This document shows positions 1-7,476 of a stretch of 8,719 nucleotides of DNA, in pieces. The notes beneath the pieces are model-generated. The model saw only the letters and a list, made by a program, of their open reading frames with translations. It did no database searches and had not been told where the DNA came from. The stretch spans positions 1 to 8,719 of the forward strand of contig JAFDFV010000052.1 in the NCBI GenBank assembly GCA_019309665.1. Reading direction: 5' to 3'. This DNA comes from Deltaproteobacteria bacterium (GTDB taxonomy: Bacteria; Desulfobacterota; Desulfobacteria; Desulfobacterales; ETH-SRB1). Position numbers and translations under genes: made by a program. How positions within the stretch are numbered: position 1 is the stretch's first letter; the number at the start of each line of letters is the position of its first letter.

Positions 1-1
1 A

Positions 2-166
2 GCTGTTGGTATCGGCAGGATAGGCGAAGACGGCAAAAGGATTGCTTTAGAGATAAAAAAGGGCGATAAGATTTTATTCAGCAAATATGGTGGAACCGAA
101 GTTAAGATTGAAGGCGAAGAATATCTGATCATGCGTGAAGACGATGTTCTTGGTATAATCGAATAA
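2..166 (+). CDS. groES: Co-chaperonin GroES, C-terminal part (5' end outside window)
   Basis: Only the last 54 residues are present; the reading frame enters at base 2 and stops at TAA 164-166. GroES forms the heptameric lid that caps the GroEL ring during ATP-driven protein folding in the cytoplasm. The visible part has the family's closing signatures: the KKGDKILFSKYGGTEVK stretch followed by EEYLIMREDDVLGIIE, which match the C-terminal beta-barrel of GroES. The full protein is normally about 95-100 residues, so roughly 40 residues lie upstream of the window. groEL starts 32 bp downstream, the usual groES-groEL operon order, so the two are almost certainly co-transcribed. The promoter and any heat-shock operator would lie upstream and cannot be judged here. 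Confidence 0.97.
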   Translation, partial: AVGIGRIGEDGKRIALEIKKGDKILFSKYGGTEVKIEGEEYLIMREDDVLGIIE

Positions 167-183
167 TAATAATTATAAATATT

Positions 184-188
184 GGAGG
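184..188 (+). promoter_or_regulatory. Ribosome binding site of groEL
   Basis: GGAGG lies 10 bases before the ATG at 199, a strong Shine-Dalgarno match. It supports this start, which also gives the expected GroEL N-terminus. Confidence 0.85.
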
Positions 189-198
189 ATAAGATAAC

Positions 199-1857
199 AT
201 GCCTAAAATAATAAAGTATAACATGAAAGCCCGTGAAGCTATGCTGAAGGGTGTTACAACTCTTTCTGATGCGGTTGTCGTTACCCTTGGACCCAAAGGA
301 AGAAATGTCGTTATTGATAAATCCTGGGGTTCTCCCACAGTTACAAAGGACGGAGTAACTGTGGCCAAAGAGATTGAACTTGAAGATAAGTTTGAAAACA
401 TGGGTGCCCAGATGGTAAAAGAGGTTGCCAGCAAGACAAGCGATATGGCTGGCGATGGGACAACGACCGCTACAGTTCTTGCAAGAGCCATTTATGAAGA
501 AGGGCAGAAACTTGTTGCAGCCGGAAACAATCCTATGGCTATAAAACGAGGTATTGACAAGGCCGTTGATGTTGTTGTCAAAGAACTTCATAGGATTAGC
601 AATCCGACCAAAGAGCAACGTGAAATAGCACAGGTAGGCACAATATCTGCAAACAATGACGAAACCATAGGCAATATCATTGCCGAGGCCATGAACAAGG
701 TTGGTAAAGAAGGCGTAATTACCGTTGAAGAAGCTAAGACCATGGAAACAACACTTGAGGTTGTTGAAGGTATGCAGTTTGATCGCGGATATCTTTCTCC
801 ATATTTTGTGACCGATCCTGAGAAGATGGTTGTCTCACTTGAAGAGCCTTATATACTCCTTAATGAGAAAAAAATCAGCAATATGAAAGATCTGCTTCCG
901 ATTCTTGAGCAGATAGCCAAAATGGGCAAACCGCTTATGATTATTGCTGAAGATATTGAAGGTGAAGCCCTTGCAACTCTTGTTGTTAACAAGCTGAGAG
1001 GTACACTCCAGGTTGCTGCGGTTAAAGCCCCAGGTTTTGGCGATAGAAGAAAAGCCATGCTTGAGGATATAGCAATTCTGACAGGCGGTCAGGTTGTTTC
1101 TGAGGACATAGGGGTTAAACTGGAAAATATTACTCTGGCAGATCTTGGTAAAGCAAAACGCATGAACATTGACAAGGATAATACTACTATCGTTGACGGC
1201 GCGGGCGCTCGCAGTGCGCTGGAAGGCCGTGTAAGACAGATTCGTGCTCAAATCGATGAGACAACATCAGATTACGATCGTGAAAAACTCCAGGAGCGTC
1301 TGGCAAAACTTATTGGTGGAGTTGCCGTCATTAATGTTGGTGCTGCAACCGAGACCGAGATGAAGGAAAAGAAGGCTCGCGTTGAAGATGCATTGAACGC
1401 TACCCGTGCTGCTGTTGAAGAAGGTATTGTGCCTGGGGGCGGTGTTGCGCTGGTTCGATGTTTGTCTGTTCTTGATAAGATAAAAATTAAAGCCGACCAG
1501 AAGCTTGGTGTAAAGGTTGTTATGCGTGCTATTGAAGAACCGCTTCGTCAGATTGTCAACAATGCAGGCCTTGAAGGTTCTGTTGTGATTGATAAAGTAA
1601 AGAGAGGCAAAGACGCTTATGGCTTCAATGCAGATACAGATAAATATGAAGATTTGATAGAAGCCGGCGTTATAGATCCTACCAAGGTGGTTCGTTTTGC
1701 CCTGCAAAATGCTGGTAGCGTTGCTTCTTTAATGCTTACAACGGAAGCTATGATCGCTGATAAACCTGAAGAAAGTGCCGGTGCTCCTCCCGCTATGCCT
1801 GGCGGAATGGGCGGCGGCGGAATGGGTGGAATGGGTGGAATGGGCGGAATGATGTAA
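199..1857 (+). CDS. groEL: Chaperonin GroEL (60 kDa, HSP60), complete
   Basis: This is the subunit of the double-ring cytoplasmic chaperonin that folds proteins inside a cavity closed by GroES, using ATP. It has 552 residues, the usual family length. The equatorial ATP-site signatures are intact: TLGPKGRNVV (29-38), D51 in TKDG and D86 in GDGTTTATVLA, corresponding to E. coli D52 and D87. D397 in the EDALNATRAAVEEG segment corresponds to the catalytic D398. The apical region around GMQFDRGYLSPYF and KAPGFGDRRKAML is typical. The C-terminus carries the flexible Gly-Gly-Met tail (about 533-552) that projects into the ring cavity. The ATG at 199 has a strong ribosome binding site, and groES lies 32 bp upstream. 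A strong hairpin terminator follows 39 bp after the stop. Nothing is missing or odd; it looks like an ordinary functional housekeeping copy. Confidence 0.99.
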   Translation: MPKIIKYNMKAREAMLKGVTTLSDAVVVTLGPKGRNVVIDKSWGSPTVTKDGVTVAKEIELEDKFENMGAQMVKEVASKTSDMAGDGTTTATVLARAIYEEGQKLVAAGNNPMAIKRGIDKAVDVVVKELHRISNPTKEQREIAQVGTISANNDETIGNIIAEAMNKVGKEGVITVEEAKTMETTLEVVEGMQFDRGYLSPYFVTDPEKMVVSLEEPYILLNEKKISNMKDLLPILEQIAKMGKPLMIIAEDIEGEALATLVVNKLRGTLQVAAVKAPGFGDRRKAMLEDIAILTGGQVVSEDIGVKLENITLADLGKAKRMNIDKDNTTIVDGAGARSALEGRVRQIRAQIDETTSDYDREKLQERLAKLIGGVAVINVGAATETEMKEKKARVEDALNATRAAVEEGIVPGGGVALVRCLSVLDKIKIKADQKLGVKVVMRAIEEPLRQIVNNAGLEGSVVIDKVKRGKDAYGFNADTDKYEDLIEAGVIDPTKVVRFALQNAGSVASLMLTTEAMIADKPEESAGAPPAMPGGMGGGGMGGMGGMGGMM

Positions 1858-1896
1858 TACACTCTTAATGAACTCATCTCATTTGATATATTATAT

Positions 1897-1936
1897 AAAA
1901 AAGCCCTTATGCCTTTCTTGGCATAAGGGCTTTTTT
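1897..1936 (+). terminator. Intrinsic terminator of the groES-groEL operon
   Basis: There is a perfect 17-bp inverted repeat: left arm 1897-1913, right arm 1920-1936, six-base loop TTTCTT. The core stem is AGCCCTTATGCC paired with GGCATAAGGGCT, with A6 at the left foot and T6 at the right foot, followed by further T-rich sequence to about 1949. The flanking A and T runs make it a good Rho-independent terminator for groEL. It could also act on the opposite strand, although no gene needs that here. Confidence 0.93.
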
Positions 1937-1966
1937 GTTTGTTGTTTTTGCTTACTATTGAATATC

Positions 1967-1996
1967 TTGACAAATTACAGATAAAATTGTTATTAA
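1967..1996 (+). promoter_or_regulatory. Probable sigma70 promoter for the LysM gene
   Basis: A perfect -35 box TTGACA (1967-1972) is followed by 18 bp and a -10-like TATTAA (1991-1996). It sits just after the groEL terminator and about 95 bp before the LysM start, where a new transcription unit is expected. The -10 match is only moderate, and the AT-rich context allows other alignments. Confidence 0.5.
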
Positions 1997-2079
1997 TTTT
2001 CCAACTTTTAAAAATTATGTTAATTTGGATGAGCTGAGACAAAGGCTGTTGTTGATAAACAATAATTGACAAAGGAATT

Positions 2080-2083
2080 GGAG
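2080..2083 (+). promoter_or_regulatory. Ribosome binding site that sets the LysM protein start at 2090
   Basis: GGAG lies six bases before the ATG at 2090. The longer frame would begin with TTG at 2066, which has no comparable site ahead of it. Starting at 2090 also gives a normal signal peptide directly at the N-terminus. The ATG start is therefore preferred. Confidence 0.7.
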
Positions 2084-2089
2084 TATTTC

Positions 2090-3106
2090 ATGAGTTGTTG
2101 TATAAAATTCCGGTTAGTTATGTATTTGTGCGTGTTTGCTGTAATTAGTTCTTTTCCGGTTAGCTCTTGTGCTGAGGAAAGCGAAACTTTAGTCGAACAC
2201 GAGGCAGGTGTTTACTACACCATCCAGAAAGGAGATACGCTCTGGGAACTTTCACGCCGGTTTCTTGATTCACCATGGCAATGGCCTGATATGTGGAGTG
2301 AAAACAGCCAGATTGCCAACCCGCACCGTGTTTATCCGGGTGATCGCATACGTTTGTTCCAGCGTAAGGATGTAGCAAGACGGGTTGACACAGACCTGGA
2401 TAAAGAGGTCGTAGAAGAAAAGGAACCTTTATATTATTTTTATTCTTCAATAGATAAAATCGGGTTTATTAAGAAGGAACCGGTTACTCCCATGGGGACT
2501 ATCTTCGAAGTCAAAGATGATAAAGAAATGATCAGCAAAGGGGACCTGGTATATATACGGACAATTGAAGACACATCTTTTATTCCAGGCAATAAGTTTA
2601 CAGTATATAGAGCTTTGGAACCATTAAGGGACAGAAGGACAAATTCTTATATTGGGGTACAGCATTATCTGACCGGCATTGTTGAAATTACGAAAATTGA
2701 GCCGGAATTTGCCGTGGCCAGAGTTGTTCAGTCCTTCAGGTCTATTGAAATCAATGATCTCTTAATACCGTATGTAAAAAGGTCGCCCAAAATTATACTT
2801 ACTGAAAGCAAAAAAGAACTTGCAGGTAAGATAATTGAAGCAGAGGAACATGCAAGTATCATAGGAGATGACACAGTTGCATTTATAAACAAAGGAAACA
2901 AAGACGGTGTAAAGCCAGGACAAAGGTACAGCATATTTTACAGGGAAAAGAAGCGCCTTGATCCGAAAACAAAGGGAGATGTTTACTTAACTCCGGTTGA
3001 TTTCGGCACACTGCTTGTTCTTCATGCCGAAGAAACAACATCAACGGTTCTTATTACAAGCGCTGAAAAAAGTATTTATCCTGGTGCGGATATTCATTTG
3101 CCATAG
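2090..3106 (+). CDS. Secreted LysM-domain protein, possible lipoprotein
   Basis: The protein has 338 residues from the ATG at 2090. The N-terminus is a signal peptide: basic KFR, a hydrophobic core at about 9-23, then VSSC at 24-27. That motif could be a lipobox with lipidation at C27; otherwise cleavage by signal peptidase I nearby is likely. A single LysM domain follows at about 42-90, with YYTIQKGDTLWELSRRF and the NPHRVYPGDRIRLF ending. LysM domains bind N-acetylglucosamine-containing glycans, chiefly peptidoglycan, so an envelope location is expected. The remaining 250 or so residues show no catalytic motif I recognise. The end (about 260-338, NKGNKDGVKPGQRYSIF through YPGADIHLP) looks like a beta-rich domain of the type found at the end of FlgT-like or other envelope proteins; this is a weak resemblance. 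The gene stands alone between its own promoter and a 178-bp gap. No substrate or enzyme activity can be assigned. Confidence 0.88.
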   Translation: MSCCIKFRLVMYLCVFAVISSFPVSSCAEESETLVEHEAGVYYTIQKGDTLWELSRRFLDSPWQWPDMWSENSQIANPHRVYPGDRIRLFQRKDVARRVDTDLDKEVVEEKEPLYYFYSSIDKIGFIKKEPVTPMGTIFEVKDDKEMISKGDLVYIRTIEDTSFIPGNKFTVYRALEPLRDRRTNSYIGVQHYLTGIVEITKIEPEFAVARVVQSFRSIEINDLLIPYVKRSPKIILTESKKELAGKIIEAEEHASIIGDDTVAFINKGNKDGVKPGQRYSIFYREKKRLDPKTKGDVYLTPVDFGTLLVLHAEETTSTVLITSAEKSIYPGADIHLP

Positions 3107-3186
3107 CGATAATGCAAAACAGTTATTATTTCATAAAAAGAACTAAAAGCGAAAAGCGCCCGGGAAAGACACTGGGAAAGAGTTGC

Positions 3187-3215
3187 TTGACTTTGGTTTC
3201 TTATGGAATTATAAA
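3187..3215 (+). promoter_or_regulatory. Probable sigma70 promoter for the cytochrome gene
   Basis: TTGACT (3187-3192) and TATAAA (3210-3215) are separated by 17 bp, the optimal spacing for a housekeeping promoter. It lies 70 bp before the cytochrome ATG in the 178-bp gap after the LysM gene. I see no clear operator. This is a sequence match only. Confidence 0.6.
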
Positions 3216-3284
3216 AATTAGAAAGGCTGGAAGAATAAAAGTATAATAATTGCACTATAGATACTTATTATTCAGGAAAGAATA

Positions 3285-5447
3285 ATGAAAAAGTCATTGA
3301 TATATATACTTTCCATAATTTTTTCCCTTGTGTTATGCGGCCAGATTAAGGCCAAAGTGACTGGAGTGTGCTCAAACTGCCATACCATGCACAACAGCCA
3401 GGGTGGGTCTGAGATGGCTGTTTATGGGCCATCTTCCGGAGTAAATCCTAACCCCTGTCTTACGCTGGGCGACTGCGTTGGCTGTCATGCTTATAATTCT
3501 GGCACAGGGGATAACGTCGAAGAGATTGGGGGAAGTCTGGTCCCCCAAGTCTGGCACATTGGAGCAGACCTTGCTGCGGGAAATTTTAGATACATTGCCA
3601 CAGGTACTGACGATAACAAAGGGCACAACGTATTTGCTATTGAGCAGGAAAATAATTCGGACATGTTTCCTCCGCCCGGGTATGAAACAGATCCGGAAAT
3701 TACTGCGACCAACTTTTCATGTGCAGGAAAGTATGGATGTCATGGAGACCGTACCGTAACAGGCGAAACTACTTCCATGAAAGGCGCTCATCATGCTGAT
3801 GATAGTACTATTGACGGCCTTTCGACTGGAACAAGTTATCGATTCTTAAAAGGTGTTCTCGGCCTTGAGAATAATGGTGATAATCCGTGGCAAAATGCAA
3901 GTCTTACCGATCATAATGAATATAAAGGACTTACTTCACCTGACGATAGTGCTTCTGATACAAGCCCGGGCACAGGGGGCTCTATAAGCGGCTTTTGTGC
4001 GGAATGTCATGAGTATTATCATGGTGATGATTTAGATGAGACAGGTGCAAGCTTTTCGCCCTGGATAAGACATCCAACTGATATTTCTTTACCTTCGAGT
4101 GGAGAATATAAAAATTATATAAATTACAGCATTGTGGCACCGTTAGCCAGAGTAACCTTGCCCGAAACTCCGTCAGACGCAGTTACTCCTACGGGGACAA
4201 ACGATGACATAGTTATGTGTCTTTCGTGCCATGGGGCTCATGCTACAAACTTTTATAAACTTATGCGGTGGGATTATAATGGTGATAAGGGTGGTGATCT
4301 CGCACAGCAATTGTCCGGGTGTAATGTTTGTCATACGTCGAAGATGGGCGGCGTCAGTTATGCAAGGAGTTATCTTGATTCGGCCCATGGCACACAGAAC
4401 GACGCTATTACCGGTGTAAGCCGTCTCAACCTTTACACAGATGGGCATTGCGCCCACTGCCACGAGCAGCATGCGAGTATTGGTGGAGATGAGCCATCGC
4501 CGGATTCACCTGCCGGGCCAGACGACTATTTGCTGTTTAGTGATAACCACACGAGCCAGACTGTTAATTTCTGTTTCGACTGTCATTGTGGTACCACCCA
4601 GACAGGAGGCATTTTTAACCGGAGTTACAGCTATCGCGCAGGTGACTGGTCTGATGATACCCCTGGTGATATTTTTGAAGCATTTAAATATGGCCCACCT
4701 ACTAATTTGACTACCAGTTCATCCCATAGGCTGGATGATATAAGCACATTCATTAATGGCAAATGGGGATATACTGCAAACTCTAACCCCTGTACAGCCT
4801 GCCATAATCCGCACGCTGCCCAGGGAGATCCTGCAAATTCACCAAATAACGCGAAGAGTTTCGGCACAAGGGGCTATCCGGTCTCCCTCCCAAGTGACCA
4901 CGTCGACAAGTATGTATGGGATGTCTATGGAGATGATACCGGGGAGAAGATGAGGGATTATTCGAGCTACTACCAGGCCCCTTATCGCAGCGGTTCCACC
5001 TCTGTTTACGAACCGGATGGCTCTACCACAATAGACGGCACTAATCTGACCGACTATGTCACCTTCTGCACCGACTGCCATCATTATTCACCCACACCTG
5101 TTAGTTCCAGGTTGGGCGACACCAACCTCAAGGATATCGATTGGAGTGCCACCGGTGATTATCACGGCAAGAAAGATGGCGGAGGGGGGAAAAAAGCTCC
5201 TTATACCGATGCTACAAATTATGTCCTGGCTTGCACTGACTGCCATGAGCCGCATGGTTCCCCTAACTATTGTTATTTAATACGAAAAGAAGTAAACGGT
5301 GGTACCACTGATTTTAGCGGCAATACGCGAGCGGCCTGGGACAGCCTGTGCATCCAGTGCCATACCAGTAAGCTGGTGTCATACTGTTCCGGAGATGACG
5401 GTTCAGCGCTTTGTTCCGTCTGCCATTCCCACGGGTCAAATTTTTGA
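3285..5447 (+). CDS. Exported multiheme c-type cytochrome (12 CXXCH sites plus one CX5CH)
   Basis: A 720-residue extracytoplasmic electron carrier. A signal peptide (1 to about 23, hydrophobic core 5-17, ending near IKA) sends it across the membrane, where heme is attached covalently. Twelve canonical CXXCH sites begin at C29, C64, C238, C312, C346, C389, C430, C503, C595, C650, C689 and C710. A thirteenth possible site at C146-H153 has five residues between the cysteines (CAGKYGCH). Several sites have a second histidine close behind (CHTMH, CHGAH, CHEQH, CHNPH, CHEPH), as in cytochromes with bis-histidine hemes and in the doubled-CXXCH family. H91 and H114 in the GNFRYIATG/KGHNV region could also be ligands. 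No transmembrane helix is seen after the signal peptide. The ATG has AGGA seven bases ahead. The start of the aldolase gene lies 39 bp after the stop, with no terminator between. The redox partner is unknown; a role in respiration or extracellular electron transfer is inference. It could be periplasmic or surface-exposed. Confidence 0.93.
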   Translation: MKKSLIYILSIIFSLVLCGQIKAKVTGVCSNCHTMHNSQGGSEMAVYGPSSGVNPNPCLTLGDCVGCHAYNSGTGDNVEEIGGSLVPQVWHIGADLAAGNFRYIATGTDDNKGHNVFAIEQENNSDMFPPPGYETDPEITATNFSCAGKYGCHGDRTVTGETTSMKGAHHADDSTIDGLSTGTSYRFLKGVLGLENNGDNPWQNASLTDHNEYKGLTSPDDSASDTSPGTGGSISGFCAECHEYYHGDDLDETGASFSPWIRHPTDISLPSSGEYKNYINYSIVAPLARVTLPETPSDAVTPTGTNDDIVMCLSCHGAHATNFYKLMRWDYNGDKGGDLAQQLSGCNVCHTSKMGGVSYARSYLDSAHGTQNDAITGVSRLNLYTDGHCAHCHEQHASIGGDEPSPDSPAGPDDYLLFSDNHTSQTVNFCFDCHCGTTQTGGIFNRSYSYRAGDWSDDTPGDIFEAFKYGPPTNLTTSSSHRLDDISTFINGKWGYTANSNPCTACHNPHAAQGDPANSPNNAKSFGTRGYPVSLPSDHVDKYVWDVYGDDTGEKMRDYSSYYQAPYRSGSTSVYEPDGSTTIDGTNLTDYVTFCTDCHHYSPTPVSSRLGDTNLKDIDWSATGDYHGKKDGGGGKKAPYTDATNYVLACTDCHEPHGSPNYCYLIRKEVNGGTTDFSGNTRAAWDSLCIQCHTSKLVSYCSGDDGSALCSVCHSHGSNF

Positions 5448-5486
5448 CCGAGTCCTTACGATCTGAAGTTTCTTCTGGAATAGAAT

Positions 5487-7457
5487 ATGAATAGTTTGTG
5501 GAATGACGATGATACTAAAGCCTTCTTAAATAATCCATTGCAGTTAAGGGTTTATACATCCCGGCTGTTAGGAAGTCAGCACAGGCTGGTTTTACATGGC
5601 GGAGGCAACACCTCTGTTAAAGTTAAAAAAGAGAATATCTTTGGGGATATCGAAGAAATTCTTTATGTAAAAGCAAGCGGAGTGGATTTAACAGATATAC
5701 AGCCTGCCGGATTTGCTCCTGTCAAACTTGAAGTTCTTAACAAAATGGCCTTGCTGGAGAAGCTTGATGATGCCGATCTGCTCAGACTTCAAAGAACTTC
5801 AATGATTGATCCCGACGCTCCCAATCCTTCCATAGAAGCAATTTTGCACGCCATCATACCTTTTAAATATGTTGATCATACTCATACGGATTCGGTTGTT
5901 ACGATTTCAAATAATGAAAGGGGAGAAAAGCTGATCCGGGAGATTTATAAAGAACGGGTTCTGATTGTGCCTTATGTAATGCCCGGTTTTATTTTAGCAA
6001 AAAAAGTTTATGAATTGACCCGAGATTTAGACTGGAGCAAAGTTGAAGGTATAATCCTGTTAAATCATGGAGTATTTACTTTTTCAGACGATGCTCGAAC
6101 GAGTTATGAAAGAATGATTCATATTGCCTCGCTGGCAGATGATTATCTTAAAAAACAGGGTGTTTTTGACTCTGCTGCCAAAGCTGAACCGCTCGAAGAT
6201 TTGCTGTCACTGGCACGTATCCGTCATCAAGTTTCTGCCGCAAAGGGGGATGCGATGATAGCCAGGATAGACCAAAGTCCTGAGGCCTGTGGTTTTGCAA
6301 ATCTTTCTGATATTGATTCAATTTCCACACGCGGACCTATGACTATGGATCATGTGATCCGCACAAAGCCGATTCCTGTTATACTAAAAAACGATATTGA
6401 GAAAGATATAGCCGATTATTCTTCAAAATATAAAAAATATTTTGATCGGAATACCGATGGCCATATGGAATGCCTTGATACAGCGCCTCGATGGGGTATC
6501 TGGCCGAAATATGGCACAATATCATTTGGACGAAGTGTAAAAGAAGCAAAAATAGTTACAGATATAGCAGATCATACAATACGCGCAATTCAGCTTGGCG
6601 AGGCCATAGGAGGTTGGAGCCCATTACCGGAAAAAGACATTTTCCACATGGAATACTGGACATTGCAACAGGCTAAATTAAAGAAAAAAGAGAGTTATCT
6701 TGAATTGCAGGGCAAGATAGCCCTGATAACAGGCGCTGCCGGCGGGATTGGTAGAGCCTGCGCAGAAGCGTTATCTGAGCAAGGCGCAGTTATTGTTGGG
6801 CTTGATATTAATCCTGAGATTGCAGAGATATTTAATCAGCAGGATCGGGCAGGATTGACTTGCGATGTCTCTGATGATAAGGCCGTGCAGGAAGCGGTTG
6901 AGTTTATTGTTCGGAGTTTTGGAGGTCTTGATATTCTGGTGACCAATGCAGGAATATTTCCTGCCAGCCGGAGTATTGAGGAAATGGATGCTGAAACCTG
7001 GAATCGAAGCATGGAAATAAATTTAACCAGCCATCAGAGATTGTTAAAATCATGCATACCTTATCTTAAACAGGGCATTGATCCTGCGGTTATTTTTATA
7101 GCTTCCAAAAACGTTCCAGCTCCGGGGCCTGGCGCTTCCGCCTATTCGGTTGCCAAGGCCGGCCTGACTCAGCTCGCCCGTATAGCTGCAATGGAATTGG
7201 CCGTTTTTGGCATTCGTGTTAATATAGTTCATCCGGATGCTGTTTTTGACACAGGAATTTGGACTCAGGAAGTGCTGGAGGGTCGGGCTAAGCATTACGG
7301 GCTGACAGTTGCAGAATATAAGACTAAAAATCTTTTGAAAACAGAAGTGACATCAAAAGATGTTGCCGCTATGGTCTGTGCTATGGCCGGCAGAGCTTTT
7401 GCGAAGACAACAGGCGCTCAAGTACCGATTGATGGTGGCAACGAAAGAGTTATTTAA
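5487..7457 (+). CDS. Bifunctional class II aldolase / short-chain dehydrogenase
   Basis: This 656-residue cytoplasmic fusion has the layout of the RhaD-type rhamnulose-1-phosphate aldolase/alcohol dehydrogenase family. The N-terminal class II aldolase half (about 15-390) shows HGGGNTS (37-43), ASGVDL (63-68), PSIEAILHA (114-122), the metal-binding pair H131 and H133 in DHTHTD, and a third likely zinc ligand, H194, in LLNHG. Such enzymes split sugar 1-phosphates into DHAP and an aldehyde through a Zn-stabilised enediolate. The C-terminal SDR half (about 408-656) shows the nucleotide-binding TGAAGGIG (415-422), TNAG (486-489, usually NNAG), catalytic S540 and Y553-x3-K557, and a PIDGG ending. 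The SDR could oxidise or reduce the aldehyde released next door. The true substrate is not readable: rhamnulose-1-P, fuculose-1-P or a 5-deoxypentulose-1-P are all possible. The ribosome site is weak (GGAA, six bases before ATG). The LsrF-like gene follows after 19 bp, suggesting one pathway. Confidence 0.88.
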   Translation: MNSLWNDDDTKAFLNNPLQLRVYTSRLLGSQHRLVLHGGGNTSVKVKKENIFGDIEEILYVKASGVDLTDIQPAGFAPVKLEVLNKMALLEKLDDADLLRLQRTSMIDPDAPNPSIEAILHAIIPFKYVDHTHTDSVVTISNNERGEKLIREIYKERVLIVPYVMPGFILAKKVYELTRDLDWSKVEGIILLNHGVFTFSDDARTSYERMIHIASLADDYLKKQGVFDSAAKAEPLEDLLSLARIRHQVSAAKGDAMIARIDQSPEACGFANLSDIDSISTRGPMTMDHVIRTKPIPVILKNDIEKDIADYSSKYKKYFDRNTDGHMECLDTAPRWGIWPKYGTISFGRSVKEAKIVTDIADHTIRAIQLGEAIGGWSPLPEKDIFHMEYWTLQQAKLKKKESYLELQGKIALITGAAGGIGRACAEALSEQGAVIVGLDINPEIAEIFNQQDRAGLTCDVSDDKAVQEAVEFIVRSFGGLDILVTNAGIFPASRSIEEMDAETWNRSMEINLTSHQRLLKSCIPYLKQGIDPAVIFIASKNVPAPGPGASAYSVAKAGLTQLARIAAMELAVFGIRVNIVHPDAVFDTGIWTQEVLEGRAKHYGLTVAEYKTKNLLKTEVTSKDVAAMVCAMAGRAFAKTTGAQVPIDGGNERVI

Positions 7458-7462
7458 ATAGA

Positions 7463-7468
7463 GAGGAG
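7463..7468 (+). promoter_or_regulatory. Ribosome binding site of the LsrF-like gene
   Basis: GAGGAG lies eight bases before the ATG at 7477, within the 19-bp gap after the aldolase/SDR stop. It is stronger than the site in front of the aldolase/SDR gene and confirms the start. Confidence 0.8.
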
Positions 7469-7476
7469 ATGTATAT

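Noticed and set aside
129..491. 120-residue open frame on the - strand over groES/groEL
   Set aside because: It is antisense to two strongly supported chaperonin genes and has no recognisable domain; a coding shadow. The same holds for the other antisense frames inside groEL.
1798..1854. Tandem GGAATGGGTGGA-like DNA repeats at the groEL 3' end
   Set aside because: This is simply the coding sequence of the normal Gly-Gly-Met tail of GroEL.
2066..2089. Upstream TTG start for the LysM protein (eight extra residues)
   Set aside because: No good ribosome site precedes it, it puts acidic residues ahead of the signal peptide, and the ATG at 2090 has GGAG six bases upstream.
3173..3186. Possible sigma54 (-24/-12) promoter before the cytochrome
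   Set aside because: TGG and TTGC are present, but the GG-to-GC spacing is one base short and the rest of the consensus is missing. The overlapping sigma70 match is better.
3243..3271. Short inverted repeat ATAATAA/TTATTAT before the cytochrome start
   Set aside because: It is only seven bp, all A/T, in an AT-rich spacer, so chance is likely. It is not a convincing operator.
4201..4710. Alternative + strand frames inside the cytochrome gene
   Set aside because: They overlap a gene whose frame is fixed by regularly placed CXXCH motifs; the others show no domain.
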